The translations under genes and the position numbers were made by a program. From assembly GCA_964398355.1 (NCBI GenBank), contig CAYNMM010000014.1, positions 1 to 13,622 on the forward strand: a stretch of DNA of 13,622 nucleotides, given 5' to 3'. Source of the DNA: WFZT01 sp964398355 (GTDB lineage Bacteria; Hydrothermota; Hydrothermia; B15-G9; WFZT01). Positions 1 to 6,410 of this stretch are shown here, in pieces (position 1 is the stretch's first letter; each line of letters starts with the position of its first letter). The notes below the pieces were generated by a model. The model saw nothing but the letters and a program-made list of their open reading frames with translations, ran no database searches and was not told the origin of the DNA.

Positions 1-127
1 CTCTTTGAATTTAATGCCTACACCTGCAGGTATAAATTCAATAGAAGGTCATGCGAGATTTATCTTGAGAAAAAGACCTGAGGATAATCTGTGGTATATC
101 ATGACTTGGGAAGACTATGCTTTTTGA
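1..127 (+). CDS. 3' end of an unidentified protein (partial)
   Basis: An open frame enters from the left edge (codons from base 2) and ends at TGA 125-127. It encodes about 41 C-terminal residues, ending WYIMTWEDYAF, with GHARFILRKRPEDNLW before that. The pattern of a beta strand with basic residues, then W-x-I, then W-x-D resembles the last strands of NTF2-like or small lipoprotein domains, but this is too short to assign a family. It stops 11 bases before the mtaD start, whose Shine-Dalgarno sequence overlaps this stop, so the two are probably cotranscribed. The reading frame is convincing; the function is unknown. Confidence 0.7.
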   Translation, partial: SLNLMPTPAGINSIEGHARFILRKRPEDNLWYIMTWEDYAF

Positions 128-138
128 AGGAGTGAATC

Positions 139-1449
139 ATGGAAAAATTTGACGTTGCTGTAAAAGGGAAGTTCTTAATTTCGTTCAAACATGGAATTAT
201 TGAAAATGGAGTAGTAGGTATCAAAGGTTCCAGAATAGAAAGAATTTTTAGGGAAGGAGATCTGGAGTACGAGGCTAAGTACGTTCTGGGGGGAAGCGAT
301 CATATAGTTTTACCCGGTCTGGTCAACACGCACACCCACGCAGCCATGATTGCATTCCGTGGTCTTGCTGACGACCTTCCACTATTTGAGTGGCTAAAAA
401 AATACATCTGGCCGGCAGAGGGGAAGTTTGTGAGAGCGGACTTTATCAGAAAGACAGTGCCTGTAGCAGCAGCTGAAATGATTTCCACAGGGACAACCAC
501 AATGGCTGATATTTATTTTTATCAAAATGAGGCTGCTGAAGTTTTGTCTCAAATTGGACTTCGTTCAGTTCTTGCAGAGGGAATAATTAATTTTCCCACA
601 CCTACGGCACCAAGCTGGAAAAAACAGGTTGATTACACCCTGAATTTTATCAAAAACTGGCTTGGCGATGAAATAATCAAACCATCCATTGGACCACACG
701 CCCCTTACACAACCACTCCAGAGATTCTTAAAAAAACACAAGAAATTGGTGAAAAATATAACATTCCAATCCAGATCCATATTGCAGAAACTCAGGACGA
801 AGTTAATGAAATATTAGAAAAATTTGGTAAGACCCCTGTTCGGTATCTCGACTCGCTGGGATTCTTGAATGAGCTTGTTGTATCTGCTCACTCAATATGG
901 CTTGATGAAGAGGAGATAGACATATATGTAAAAAAGCATGTTGGTATAGCATCATGCCCCCAGAGTAATGCTAAACTCGCCTCAGGAATAGCACCGCATA
1001 AAAAGTTCATTGAAAAAGACGCAAAACTTGCTCTTGGGACAGACGGCGACGCATCCAATAATTCCCTCGATATGTTTCAGGAAATGAAATTTATGGCATT
1101 GATATGCAAAGTCATTTCTAAGGACCCTACAGCCTGTCCCGCTGTTGAAGTTTTGAGGGCTGCAACCCTCACGGGGGCGAGAGTCCTCGGTTACTATGAT
1201 CTTGGCGATCTTAGAGAAGGTTTCCTCGCAGATGTGATCACAGTTAAAATAAATCAGCCACATAGTACACCGGTGTATAATCCTGTTTCTCATCTTGTAT
1301 ATGCTGCAAAGGGAACTGATGTTAATGATGTGATCATAAATGGAAAAGTAGTTTATACAAATAAAGAGTTCAAAACTATCGATATAGAACGGGTAATGAC
1401 TGAATTTTCCAGAATAGTTGAGAAAATAAACAATAAGTATAACAGGTGA
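139..1449 (+). CDS. mtaD: 5-methylthioadenosine/S-adenosylhomocysteine deaminase (amidohydrolase family)
   Basis: Cytosolic zinc-dependent hydrolase of the ATZ/TRZ branch of the amidohydrolases, 436 aa, full length. It is expected to deaminate methylthioadenosine and S-adenosylhomocysteine to the inosyl forms. Visible motifs: LPGLVNTHTHAAM with metal ligands H65 and H67; GPHAPYTTT with H187; QIHIAETQDE with H214 and E217; VSAHSIWL with H251; and ALGTDGDASNNSLDMF with metal ligand D302. The TDGxASNNxLDMF signature separates this family from most other amidohydrolases. The start ATG has AAGGAG at 127-132, 6 nt upstream. The stop overlaps the GTG start of waaA. Substrate choice among MTA, SAH and adenosine cannot be settled from sequence. 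A role in clearing SAH and MTA would fit beside a B12 uptake locus if the cell uses B12-dependent methionine synthase, which is not seen here. Confidence 0.9.
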   Translation: MEKFDVAVKGKFLISFKHGIIENGVVGIKGSRIERIFREGDLEYEAKYVLGGSDHIVLPGLVNTHTHAAMIAFRGLADDLPLFEWLKKYIWPAEGKFVRADFIRKTVPVAAAEMISTGTTTMADIYFYQNEAAEVLSQIGLRSVLAEGIINFPTPTAPSWKKQVDYTLNFIKNWLGDEIIKPSIGPHAPYTTTPEILKKTQEIGEKYNIPIQIHIAETQDEVNEILEKFGKTPVRYLDSLGFLNELVVSAHSIWLDEEEIDIYVKKHVGIASCPQSNAKLASGIAPHKKFIEKDAKLALGTDGDASNNSLDMFQEMKFMALICKVISKDPTACPAVEVLRAATLTGARVLGYYDLGDLREGFLADVITVKINQPHSTPVYNPVSHLVYAAKGTDVNDVIINGKVVYTNKEFKTIDIERVMTEFSRIVEKINNKYNR

Positions 1450-2645
1450 TTGAAGTAATTTACCAAATTTTGATATCCATAGCAAATTTCTTTTTCCATG
1501 TTGAGGTAGAGTATCCTTATCATTCAACGGATATCTGGATCCATGCCTCGTCTGTAGGAGAGATTAATGCAATATCGTATCTTGTGAACCTATTTATCGA
1601 GAAACACATACCTGTTTTTATTACAACCTTCACCCGTTCTGGACTTGAACGTGCGAGGATGCTCTGGGGAGACAATGCTCAGGTTAGTAGATTCCCGATG
1701 GATAAAAAATCCGAAATAAAAAAGCTTGTAGAAATAGTTAATCCAAAGATCTTAATAATTGCTGAAACGGAGCTATGGCCAAATCTGATTCTCGAAACCA
1801 GAGGAATATCTAAGTTTCTTGTTAATGCCAGATTGTCCAATAAGAGCTTTCCTAAATACAGGAAGTTCAAAGGTTTTTTCTCCAAGATATTAAAGAAATT
1901 CGACTTGATTCTTGCTCAGAGTGAAGTAGACAGACAAAGATTTATTCAACTTGGAGCACTGCCGGAGAAAGTAAAAGTACTGGGCAGTTTGAAATACGAT
2001 GCTGTAAAGAGACCTTATACGGTTGTCAAGAGGAGTTTTCATGGATACTCTGATGACGACATTATAATTATTTTTGGAAGTATCAGATCCAAGGAAGAGG
2101 ATGCCGTAATTTATTCTATCGAAAAACTCAGTAAGGAATTTGAAAATCTTCAGTTCATCATTGCTCCCCGTCACCTGGTAAGAAAAAATTTCATTGTTCA
2201 AAAGTTAAAGAGCAAGGATATCCCGTACGTTTTACGGACATCGAGAGAAAGGATCTATAGAGGAGCTGTACTGATTCTTGACACACTTGGAGAGCTTTTC
2301 GATTTCTATCATATAGCAGACATAGCATTTGTGGGCGGAACACTTGCACCTTATGGTGGACATAGTCTGATTGAGCCTGCCTATGCTGGAGTCCCTGTTG
2401 TAATCGGTCCTTATTACTCAAATATGAGGGAAGCAGCAGAATCACTGATTAGAGAGGGTGCTACTATTGTCGTTGAGAACAAAGAGAAACTTTATGAAAC
2501 GTTAAGAAACCTGATAAAACATAAAGATAAAAGAAGGCAAATGGGAAAAAGGGCACAGGAGATCATAGAATCAAAGACAGGAGCTTCAGAGAAAACATTT
2601 GAGTTAATAATGGAAAAATTGAAGACATTTGAAAATTCAATGTAA
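1446..2645 (+). CDS. waaA: 3-deoxy-D-manno-octulosonic acid (Kdo) transferase
   Basis: Inner-membrane GT-B glycosyltransferase that adds Kdo to lipid A precursor during LPS core synthesis (WaaA/KdtA, GT30). The 399-aa product starts at GTG 1446, overlapping the mtaD stop by 4 bases (GTGA), which points to translational coupling. The N-terminus is a short hydrophobic segment (residues 4-17), the usual membrane anchor, followed by WIHASSVGE with the catalytic base E39. Further family motifs are IIAETELWPNLI (104-115), APRHLVRK (240-247) and the donor-site region FVGGTLAPYGGHSLIEPA (295-312) with H306 and E310. The linker between anchor and HASSVGE is about 10-20 residues shorter than in the E. 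coli enzyme. The number of Kdo residues added cannot be predicted. The promoter of the next transcription unit starts inside its last codons. Confidence 0.93.
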   Translation: MIEVIYQILISIANFFFHVEVEYPYHSTDIWIHASSVGEINAISYLVNLFIEKHIPVFITTFTRSGLERARMLWGDNAQVSRFPMDKKSEIKKLVEIVNPKILIIAETELWPNLILETRGISKFLVNARLSNKSFPKYRKFKGFFSKILKKFDLILAQSEVDRQRFIQLGALPEKVKVLGSLKYDAVKRPYTVVKRSFHGYSDDDIIIIFGSIRSKEEDAVIYSIEKLSKEFENLQFIIAPRHLVRKNFIVQKLKSKDIPYVLRTSRERIYRGAVLILDTLGELFDFYHIADIAFVGGTLAPYGGHSLIEPAYAGVPVVIGPYYSNMREAAESLIREGATIVVENKEKLYETLRNLIKHKDKRRQMGKRAQEIIESKTGASEKTFELIMEKLKTFENSM

Positions 2646-2657
2646 GGTTAATATAAT
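2629..2657 (+). promoter_or_regulatory. Sigma-70-type promoter of the cobalamin-uptake unit
   Basis: TTGAAA (2629-2634), a 17-nt spacer and a perfect TATAAT (2652-2657). The -35 box lies in the last codons of waaA. Transcription would begin near 2664, about 17 nt before the first riboswitch helix, so the whole aptamer would be in the transcript. The -35 matches TTGACA at 5 of 6 bases. Confidence 0.7.
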
Positions 2658-2680
2658 AAAAAAGTTAAGTTTTTTGAAAC

Positions 2681-2868
2681 CGTTTCTGGAGGCCAGGGAA
2701 CCAGGTGAGAATCCTGGGCAGTCCCCGCTACCGTGTGCAGGTTAAGGGCTATCCGGGCAGTTGCCAGCCACTGGATGGAAGGGTGATGAGCTCTCTATCC
2801 GGGAAGGCATGGATAGCCTGACCGATATTTATCGGTGCCTGCGAGCCGGGAGACCTACTCCAGAAACG
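2681..2868 (+). promoter_or_regulatory. Cobalamin (adenosylcobalamin-type) riboswitch aptamer
   Basis: The closing helix P1 is a perfect 10-bp pairing of CGTTTCTGGA (2681-2690) with TCCAGAAACG (2859-2868). Between them, in order, are the conserved core elements: GGTGAGAATCC (2704-2714), GGCAGTCCCCGCTACCGT (2717-2734), GCCAGCCACTGG (2763-2774), GGGAAGGC (2801-2808), a small hairpin ACCGAT-ATTT-ATCGGT (2821-2836) and the B12 box AGCCGGGAGACCTAC (2844-2858). Family knowledge: when coenzyme B12 binds, this RNA class represses the downstream gene. The gene here is a BtuB-like receptor, the classic target. The class is clear; the preferred corrinoid cannot be read from the sequence. Confidence 0.96.
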
Positions 2869-2946
2869 CATTTCCGGCCGCCTCCGGGGGTTTGAGGCAG
2901 GCATAACCTACCATCCCCTTGAGGCCGGTCCTTTTGAGGATCGGAT
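2869..2946 (+). promoter_or_regulatory. Riboswitch expression platform with btuB ribosome binding site
   Basis: The GC-rich stretch after the aptamer has no U-tract terminator, so control of translation is more likely than of termination. The ribosome binding site is GAGGA (2936-2940), 6 nt before the ATG. Upstream CCGCCTC (2878-2884) can pair with GAGGATCGG (2936-2944, two bases bulged) and hide it. Competing pairs are GCCTC 2880-2884 with GAGGC 2894-2898 or 2921-2925, and CCGGCC 2874-2879 with GGCCGG 2923-2928. The choice of fold is inference. Confidence 0.5.
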
Positions 2947-4635
2947 ATGCTTGCGATTTTACTTGCTTTAACAATAGCCGCTGATACAAGTAATGTAAGC
3001 TTTATCCTTTCACCGATTTATGTGAAAGGTAAGGCTTCCCATGGAATTTGTGAGGAAAAATTCCCTGCAACCTATCGAATCCTCAATTTCAAATTTGAAT
3101 CTCCTACAATTAATTTTCTGACATTACCAGGTATTTATCCCAGATCCTATCTGAATATGACAGGAATTTCTATTCGAGGATCAGGTATGGAAGAAGTGAA
3201 AGTCATGTTTGAGGGGATTCCAGTAAAAAATCCCCAAAATGGATACTTCGATTTCAGTTTCCTTCCGTCTGATATAATCTCCTCAATCGAAGTACTGCTT
3301 ACAGGAAACTCTTCCTATTACGGTTACAATTCCATGGGGGGAATCGTTAATATTATGTTGCCAGCAGGTGCCAATTTTGTAAGTATAGGTACCGGAGAAA
3401 ACGGCTATTTTTCCCTATCTGCATTTAAAAATGCATTAATTAGGGGAAGATTTTACCTGAGAGCTGGTGCAGCGTTTGAGTTAACTCCCTCCACGTACAC
3501 TCTCCAGGCTCCGAACATGCAAATGGAGATAAAAAACGCTGGGAGAAAGAAAATCTTTACTTTTATTGAAGCAGGGAATGCCTTAATGACAGGATTTCTC
3601 GGTATCGGCTTTTCTAATAGAGGAATCCCCATTATTCCTGGTGGTTACACTACAACAAGGGATTCTATTCTCGAAACTATGCTTATTTCCCGTCTGGATT
3701 ACAATAACTTCAAGTTTTCAATTTATAGAGATTGGTTTACCTATAAGCCCGAATTTACAAAAACGAATTCGTATGAAACCTACAGCTACCATGTTGCTTA
3801 CGAGCCATCTGGTTTTGCAAAGATAGAATTCTCGAGAGAGGGGATTACATCTTCGTCACTTGGAAATCATAACAGGAGTGCTTTAAGTATATCACTCAAT
3901 TATTCCGAAAATCTTGGATTATTTATCCCGGTCTTTTCTGTCTCAGGAGATTTCTGGTTTAATACGTACGAATTCAGGAAATCTTTTTTCTGTGGAGTTT
4001 CTACAAAATTCGGCCCATACATTTCGGTTTCCACAGGTTATAGATTACCCACATACAACGATCTTTACTGGCCAGAAACGCCATTTGCTGTCGGGAATCC
4101 TGACTTAAAAGATGAAAATCTGATTGAATACGAGATTGGTTTTAAAAAGAAACTAAGGCATTTTAGCGCCTCAGCATCCAGGTTTTGGCGTTATTACAGA
4201 GATTTGATAAAATGGTCGCCTGGAGTTGATGGTAAATGGCGGCCGATGAATTTGAGAGACGTCTCTATTTATGGAATTGATGGAGATTTGAAAATTAATT
4301 TTAAATCTTTTAATTTCATAGCCTCTGGAGAGTTTATAGACAATGTGGAGTCAGATGTTAATCTCGTCTATTACCCAGATTTGTCTTGGAGCTTGACAGG
4401 TGGCTTCAAATGGGTCTCCTTAAACATTAACCATATTGGTGCAAGATATGAAAGGTTAACTGGTCCCAAAAAACTTCCACCTGTTACACTCGTAAATTTG
4501 TATTTGGCGATACCTTTCAAGAGCTATTCATTTTTATTGGAGGTTTCAAACCTGACTGATAAGTACTATTTATTGTTGCGCGGTTACCCGGCGCCGGGGA
4601 GGGAATGGCACATAAAATTAAGGAAAAATTTATAA
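2947..4635 (+). CDS. btuB: TonB-dependent outer-membrane cobalamin receptor, BtuB-like
   Basis: A 562-aa TonB-dependent transporter, expected to carry corrinoids across the outer membrane using TonB energy. A plug domain spans about residues 20-140: a TonB-box-like FILSPIYVKG (19-28), ISIRGSGMEEVKVMFEGIPV and a YYGYNSMGGIVNIMLP end-of-plug motif. The rest is beta-barrel with alternating aromatic strands, ending NLTDKYY...GYPAPGREWHIKLRKNL, the usual last hairpin motif. It is somewhat shorter than E. coli BtuB (614 aa). The cobalamin call rests on the riboswitch directly upstream plus the family fold. Oddities: the signal peptide is very short (MLAILLALTIAA) and has no positive charge, and an in-frame TGA at 2935-2937 rules out an upstream start; the final residue is Leu, not the usual aromatic. 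The next gene begins 14 nt after the stop. Confidence 0.88.
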   Translation: MLAILLALTIAADTSNVSFILSPIYVKGKASHGICEEKFPATYRILNFKFESPTINFLTLPGIYPRSYLNMTGISIRGSGMEEVKVMFEGIPVKNPQNGYFDFSFLPSDIISSIEVLLTGNSSYYGYNSMGGIVNIMLPAGANFVSIGTGENGYFSLSAFKNALIRGRFYLRAGAAFELTPSTYTLQAPNMQMEIKNAGRKKIFTFIEAGNALMTGFLGIGFSNRGIPIIPGGYTTTRDSILETMLISRLDYNNFKFSIYRDWFTYKPEFTKTNSYETYSYHVAYEPSGFAKIEFSREGITSSSLGNHNRSALSISLNYSENLGLFIPVFSVSGDFWFNTYEFRKSFFCGVSTKFGPYISVSTGYRLPTYNDLYWPETPFAVGNPDLKDENLIEYEIGFKKKLRHFSASASRFWRYYRDLIKWSPGVDGKWRPMNLRDVSIYGIDGDLKINFKSFNFIASGEFIDNVESDVNLVYYPDLSWSLTGGFKWVSLNINHIGARYERLTGPKKLPPVTLVNLYLAIPFKSYSFLLEVSNLTDKYYLLLRGYPAPGREWHIKLRKNL

Positions 4636-4649
4636 AAAGGAGGTCAGAT

Positions 4650-5666
4650 ATGAGGAAAATCACCGGTATTCTGCTGGTGGCTACGATAATTTTTGCTACG
4701 TCGTGTACGAAAGAAACTGAAGCCCCCCACGTGAATGTGAACAGGGCAGTTTATATTGTGAATGGGGGCGCTGAGACAATCGATATCTTTAATGTCGAGA
4801 CTGGTGAACTTGATACCAACGTGATTACAACTGGAACTACCCCAAATTCTCTAAAGAAACTGGGAGACTACTTCTATCTTGTAAATTCAGGATTTGGTGG
4901 AACACCAACCATACAAAAGATAGACTTTCATGAAAACACTGTTGTGGATAGCTTTGTCCTACCCATGGGATCAAACCCCTGGGATATTACATGGGATGGA
5001 TCCAATTTTTACGTAACTTCATACACCTATGATAGGGTTTATAAACTCAGTAATAATGGAGATATAATTGATTCTGTGAGCGCAGGTATTTCACCCGAAG
5101 GAATTTTGTTTTTTAACGGAAAACTTTACGTCGTTGCATCTTATTACGATAGGAATAATTACTCCACAAATGTCGGGTATTTATACGAATTTACTCCGGA
5201 TCTCAGCAAGATTGACAGTTTAAGGCTATTTGTAAATCCGACTCTCATTGTAACTGATAGTGAATATCTTTACATTGCAGGTGGTGACTATGCAGCTGGT
5301 GGAAACATTTATAAAATCACGCCGGATACCCTATCCATTTTAGATTCACTTGGACTTCAGGGAACACCAGGTGCTTTTGTAGTAAAGAACGGTATGGGAT
5401 ATTTAACAGGTTACTTTTTCTATCCTACAGTTGTTAATCTGGAAAATTTATCAATTGTTGCAACGTATACAAATGCGCCAGCGAGTAATGGTTTTATGGG
5501 AATAGACGTAAATTCAGATGCGTCAAAAATTTATGTAAGTGTGGCGAGCTGGCAGGAACAAAATTACTTGTGGATAATTTCTCCAGAAAGTGGTGACACC
5601 TCCAGTATAGAACTTGGAAATGGTAAAGGCTCACAGATAGTGAAGTATTTAGAGATTGAAGAATAG
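4650..5666 (+). CDS. Beta-propeller lipoprotein, candidate BtuG-like cobalamin-binding partner of BtuB
   Basis: A 338-aa predicted lipoprotein. The start is set at ATG 4650 because a strong AAAGGAGGT lies at 4637-4645, 4 nt upstream, and a lipoprotein signal follows at once: MRKITGILLVATIIFATSC, with lipidated C19. A longer frame from 4605 would bury this signal inside the btuB end. The mature protein shows YncE-type propeller repeats, such as AVYIVNGGAETIDIFNVETG, NPWDITWDGSNFYVTSYT, GISPEGILFFNGKLYVVAS and GIDVNSDASKIYVSVAS, about seven blades. In Bacteroides, lipoproteins of this fold next to BtuB (BtuG) capture cobalamin at the surface and pass it to the receptor. Position in a riboswitch-controlled unit right after btuB supports the same role here, but no binding residues can be identified, so a generic YncE-like lipoprotein remains possible. 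Confidence 0.82.
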   Translation: MRKITGILLVATIIFATSCTKETEAPHVNVNRAVYIVNGGAETIDIFNVETGELDTNVITTGTTPNSLKKLGDYFYLVNSGFGGTPTIQKIDFHENTVVDSFVLPMGSNPWDITWDGSNFYVTSYTYDRVYKLSNNGDIIDSVSAGISPEGILFFNGKLYVVASYYDRNNYSTNVGYLYEFTPDLSKIDSLRLFVNPTLIVTDSEYLYIAGGDYAAGGNIYKITPDTLSILDSLGLQGTPGAFVVKNGMGYLTGYFFYPTVVNLENLSIVATYTNAPASNGFMGIDVNSDASKIYVSVASWQEQNYLWIISPESGDTSSIELGNGKGSQIVKYLEIEE

Positions 5667-5699
5667 ATCTCCTCTGGGTAAGTCGGGTCACCTCCCAAT

Positions 5700-5745
5700 A
5701 GGGGAGTGGTGGGCGTCGCCCATGGGCGACGCCCACCACTCCCCT
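5700..5745. repeat. 46-nt perfect palindrome (REP-like element or terminator)
   Basis: Bases 5700-5745 equal their own reverse complement: a 23-bp dyad with no loop, centred on CATG (5721-5724). The left arm is AGGGGAGTGGTGGGCG then TCGCCCA. It is GC-rich in an AT-rich region and sits 33 nt after the lipoprotein stop. As RNA it would form a very stable hairpin and could protect or end the btuB transcript, but the following bases (TTAAAATATCC) are not a good U-tract. Its perfection and unlike base composition suggest a mobile palindromic repeat. Whether it recurs in the genome cannot be seen from one window. Confidence 0.85.
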
Positions 5746-5757
5746 TAAAATATCCTT

Positions 5758-5763
5758 TATAAT
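5758..5763 (+). promoter_or_regulatory. -10 box of the aldolase gene, leaderless arrangement
   Basis: A perfect TATAAT ends 9 nt before the ATG at 5773, so transcription would start at or within about 3 nt of the start codon. There is no Shine-Dalgarno sequence between them. The -35 position (about 5735-5740, ACCACT) falls inside the palindrome and is a poor match, so this promoter is less certain than the other two leaderless cases. Confidence 0.45.
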
Positions 5764-5772
5764 TACCATCCT

Positions 5773-6345
5773 ATGGATTACAGAAAAGAGCTTGTTAAAT
5801 ATGCCCATTTGATGTGTCAGAAGGGCTATTCGATTGCTACTGATGGAAATCTCAGTGTTCTCCTCGATGATGGTAATATTCTTATAACCCCTGCAGGATT
5901 TAGAAAGGGTGAAATTGATGAAGATTCCCTTGTTATAATCTCGCGTGAAGGAGAAAAACTTTTTGGAGTTAATGATCCGTCATCAGAGAAATGGATGCAT
6001 ATCTTTATATACGAGGTGAGAGAGGATGTTCGTGCTATTGTCCATGCACATCCGCCATACGCTACAGCTTTTTCCCTTCAAATGCCACGAGAATATGAAC
6101 CCATTCTACCTGAAATGAAAAATTTTATTGGCAAATTCGGCTTTGTTGCTTTTAAGGAACCGGGTACAATTGAGCTTGCCGAGCTTGTTCGCGAAAAGGC
6201 CTTTAAATACAATGTCCTCATCCTCCAGAAACATGGAGTTGTGACTTATGGAAAAACTCTTCAAGAAGCTTTTAACAACCTTGAAAGACTGGAATTTGAA
6301 ATAAAAATCAGAACCCTCAGAGAATTGTTTAAATCTAAAATTTGA
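5773..6345 (+). CDS. Class II aldolase/adducin family sugar-phosphate aldolase (FucA-like)
   Basis: Cytosolic zinc aldolase fold, 190 aa, full length for bacterial members. The family's zinc and catalytic residues are in place: E72 in PSSEKWMH, H91 and H93 in VHAHPPYATAFS, and H154 in LQKHGVVTYG; they align with E73, H92, H94 and H155 of E. coli L-fuculose-phosphate aldolase. The N-terminal GNLSV (26-30) and ITPAG (38-42) phosphate-site motifs are also present, as is EPGTIELAELV (129-139). The likely reaction is cleavage of a ketose 1-phosphate to dihydroxyacetone phosphate plus an aldehyde; the substrate cannot be named. Relatives act on fuculose-, rhamnulose-, 5-deoxyribulose- or methylthioribulose-phosphate. 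With mtaD nearby, a role in handling methylthioadenosine by-products is conceivable but unsupported. No Shine-Dalgarno sequence precedes the start. It faces the next gene convergently. Confidence 0.9.
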   Translation: MDYRKELVKYAHLMCQKGYSIATDGNLSVLLDDGNILITPAGFRKGEIDEDSLVIISREGEKLFGVNDPSSEKWMHIFIYEVREDVRAIVHAHPPYATAFSLQMPREYEPILPEMKNFIGKFGFVAFKEPGTIELAELVREKAFKYNVLILQKHGVVTYGKTLQEAFNNLERLEFEIKIRTLRELFKSKI

Positions 6346-6410
6346 ATCTATTCTCCCTGTAAACGGTTGTGAGTTAACGTTGAGAATCCACGCTGGATAG
6401 TTTGTGGAGC

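Noticed and set aside
982..1527. A 181-codon minus-strand open frame.
   Set aside because: It lies antisense across the end of mtaD and start of waaA, both of which carry full family motifs.
5494..5808. A 104-codon minus-strand open frame through the palindrome.
   Set aside because: It is antisense to the lipoprotein and aldolase genes, and the product is not protein-like.
6387..6408. A TCCAC/GTGGA hairpin between the convergent aldolase and coiled-coil genes, as a terminator.
   Set aside because: Only 5 bp with a 12-nt loop and no T-tract.
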